64,000 nucleotides of DNA from Shouchella sp047238345 (GTDB lineage Bacteria > Bacillota > Bacilli > Bacillales > Bacillaceae_D), in NCBI RefSeq assembly GCF_047238345.1, contig NZ_JBDFMQ010000001.1, positions 930,001 through 994,000 of the forward strand, written 5' to 3'. This document shows positions 63,693 to 64,000 of the stretch, one piece after another. The stretch's first letter is position 1, and every line of letters begins with the position of its first letter. The translations under genes and the position numbers were made by a program. The notes under the pieces were generated by a model. That model ran no database searches. It was not told the DNA's origin and saw nothing but the letters and a program-made list of their open reading frames with translations.

Positions 63693-64000
63693 TACTCATC
63701 GTTATGCGGAAACACGTCACCCTCAACATGATCGTCATCTTTAAGGTCGCGCTTGTGTAAGCTAAATGCATTCCCGTTGCGATAGGCGCTTGAACGTTTG
63801 ACGTAGTAAAGCATGTTTGCTGATGAAAGGCGAAGAGATTCAATCTCATTGCCACTGACACCTATTCGGTCTCCTTCTTCTTCGTTTTCATAAGAATACG
63901 GAACAAGGTCATAGTCATACATGTCATCTGCATCGTGGTAATTTAAAATCGTTTGATAGATAAGGCCGTCTTCAACTTGCACAAAACTGGTAATGGGTTC
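63692..64000 (-). CDS. Acidic protein of unknown function (truncated by window end)
   Basis: The open frame continues past the right edge, so only the C-terminal 102 residues are seen (the GTG at 63982 is likely internal). The visible part is strongly acidic (DADDMYDYDLVPYSYENEEE...DLKDDDHVEGDVFPHNDE) with no membrane segment. I do not recognise the family. A terminator follows the stop codon. Confidence 0.6.
   Translation of the reverse strand, partial: EPITSFVQVEDGLIYQTILNYHDADDMYDYDLVPYSYENEEEGDRIGVSGNEIESLRLSSANMLYYVKRSSAYRNGNAFSLHKRDLKDDDHVEGDVFPHNDE

Overview
The window is chromosomal DNA from a low-G+C, endospore-forming Bacillaceae. The gene set (alkaline-soil style catabolism, futalosine menaquinone genes, CotD-like and BclA/BclB-like spore proteins) suggests a relative of the Alkalihalobacillus / Shouchella / Alkalicoccobacillus group. 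I infer this from protein families and regulatory sites; no database search was possible.

Layout. 1-7.9 kb: a truncated membrane protein, an HPr-like protein lacking the usual Arg/Pro after the active His, an APH-fold kinase, a secreted GH18 chitinase with two CBM5/12 modules, a DUF218 membrane protein, a degenerate YwqE/CpsB-type phosphatase, and small membrane proteins. 7.9-15 kb: P1 peptidase, ROK fructokinase, RocB-like M20 hydrolase, a DHA2 efflux pump preceded by a possible attenuator leader, and a KAS III-like/STAS-like pair. 15.2-22.3 kb: galKT, guaC, a CotD-like coat protein, PgpA-type protein, and a guanine-riboswitch-controlled purine permease. 22.4-28.4 kb: one complete rrn operon (16S, tRNA-Ile, tRNA-Ala, 23S, 5S) followed by a second copy of the 5S tail plus terminator. 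28.6-31.5 kb: copper operon copA, a small unlisted His-rich membrane gene, copZ. 31.5-37 kb: collagen-like exosporium protein, then a proline-catabolic sigma-54 regulon (putB, its activator, rocA). 37-46.9 kb: an oxidoreductase/C45 hydrolase pair, 5'-nucleotidase, alpha/beta hydrolase, CIRCE-controlled htpG, P450, nicotinamidase-like hydrolase and AtoE. 47-51.5 kb: choline to glycine betaine genes gbsAB with gbsR and an OpuAC-type binding lipoprotein. 51.6-57.1 kb: lactate operon lutP-lutA-lutB-lutC with lutR. 57.1-64 kb: GNATs, secreted lipase, mqnB-mqnD, a paired half-size chromate transporter, an Mta-like MerR regulator and a truncated gene.

Much of the value here lies in regulatory sequence that can be read directly: matching -24/-12 promoters upstream of putB and rocA; adjacent palindromes at the 3' end of the activator gene that resemble a downstream activating site; a shared operator just after the start sites of gbsAB and opuAC; PurBox pairs at guaC and pbuG; CIRCE at htpG; a palindromic G-core operator over the copA promoter; a 25-bp operator plus cre-like site at lutP; and a 19-bp-spacer MerR promoter. 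A dispersed repeat family is caught in empty, deleted and full-length states. I see no prophage, transposase, CRISPR array or defence island, and no clearly new multi-gene system; the best candidates for novelty are the attenuator leader, the repeat family, the pseudo-phosphatase, the HPr variant and the small copper-operon gene.
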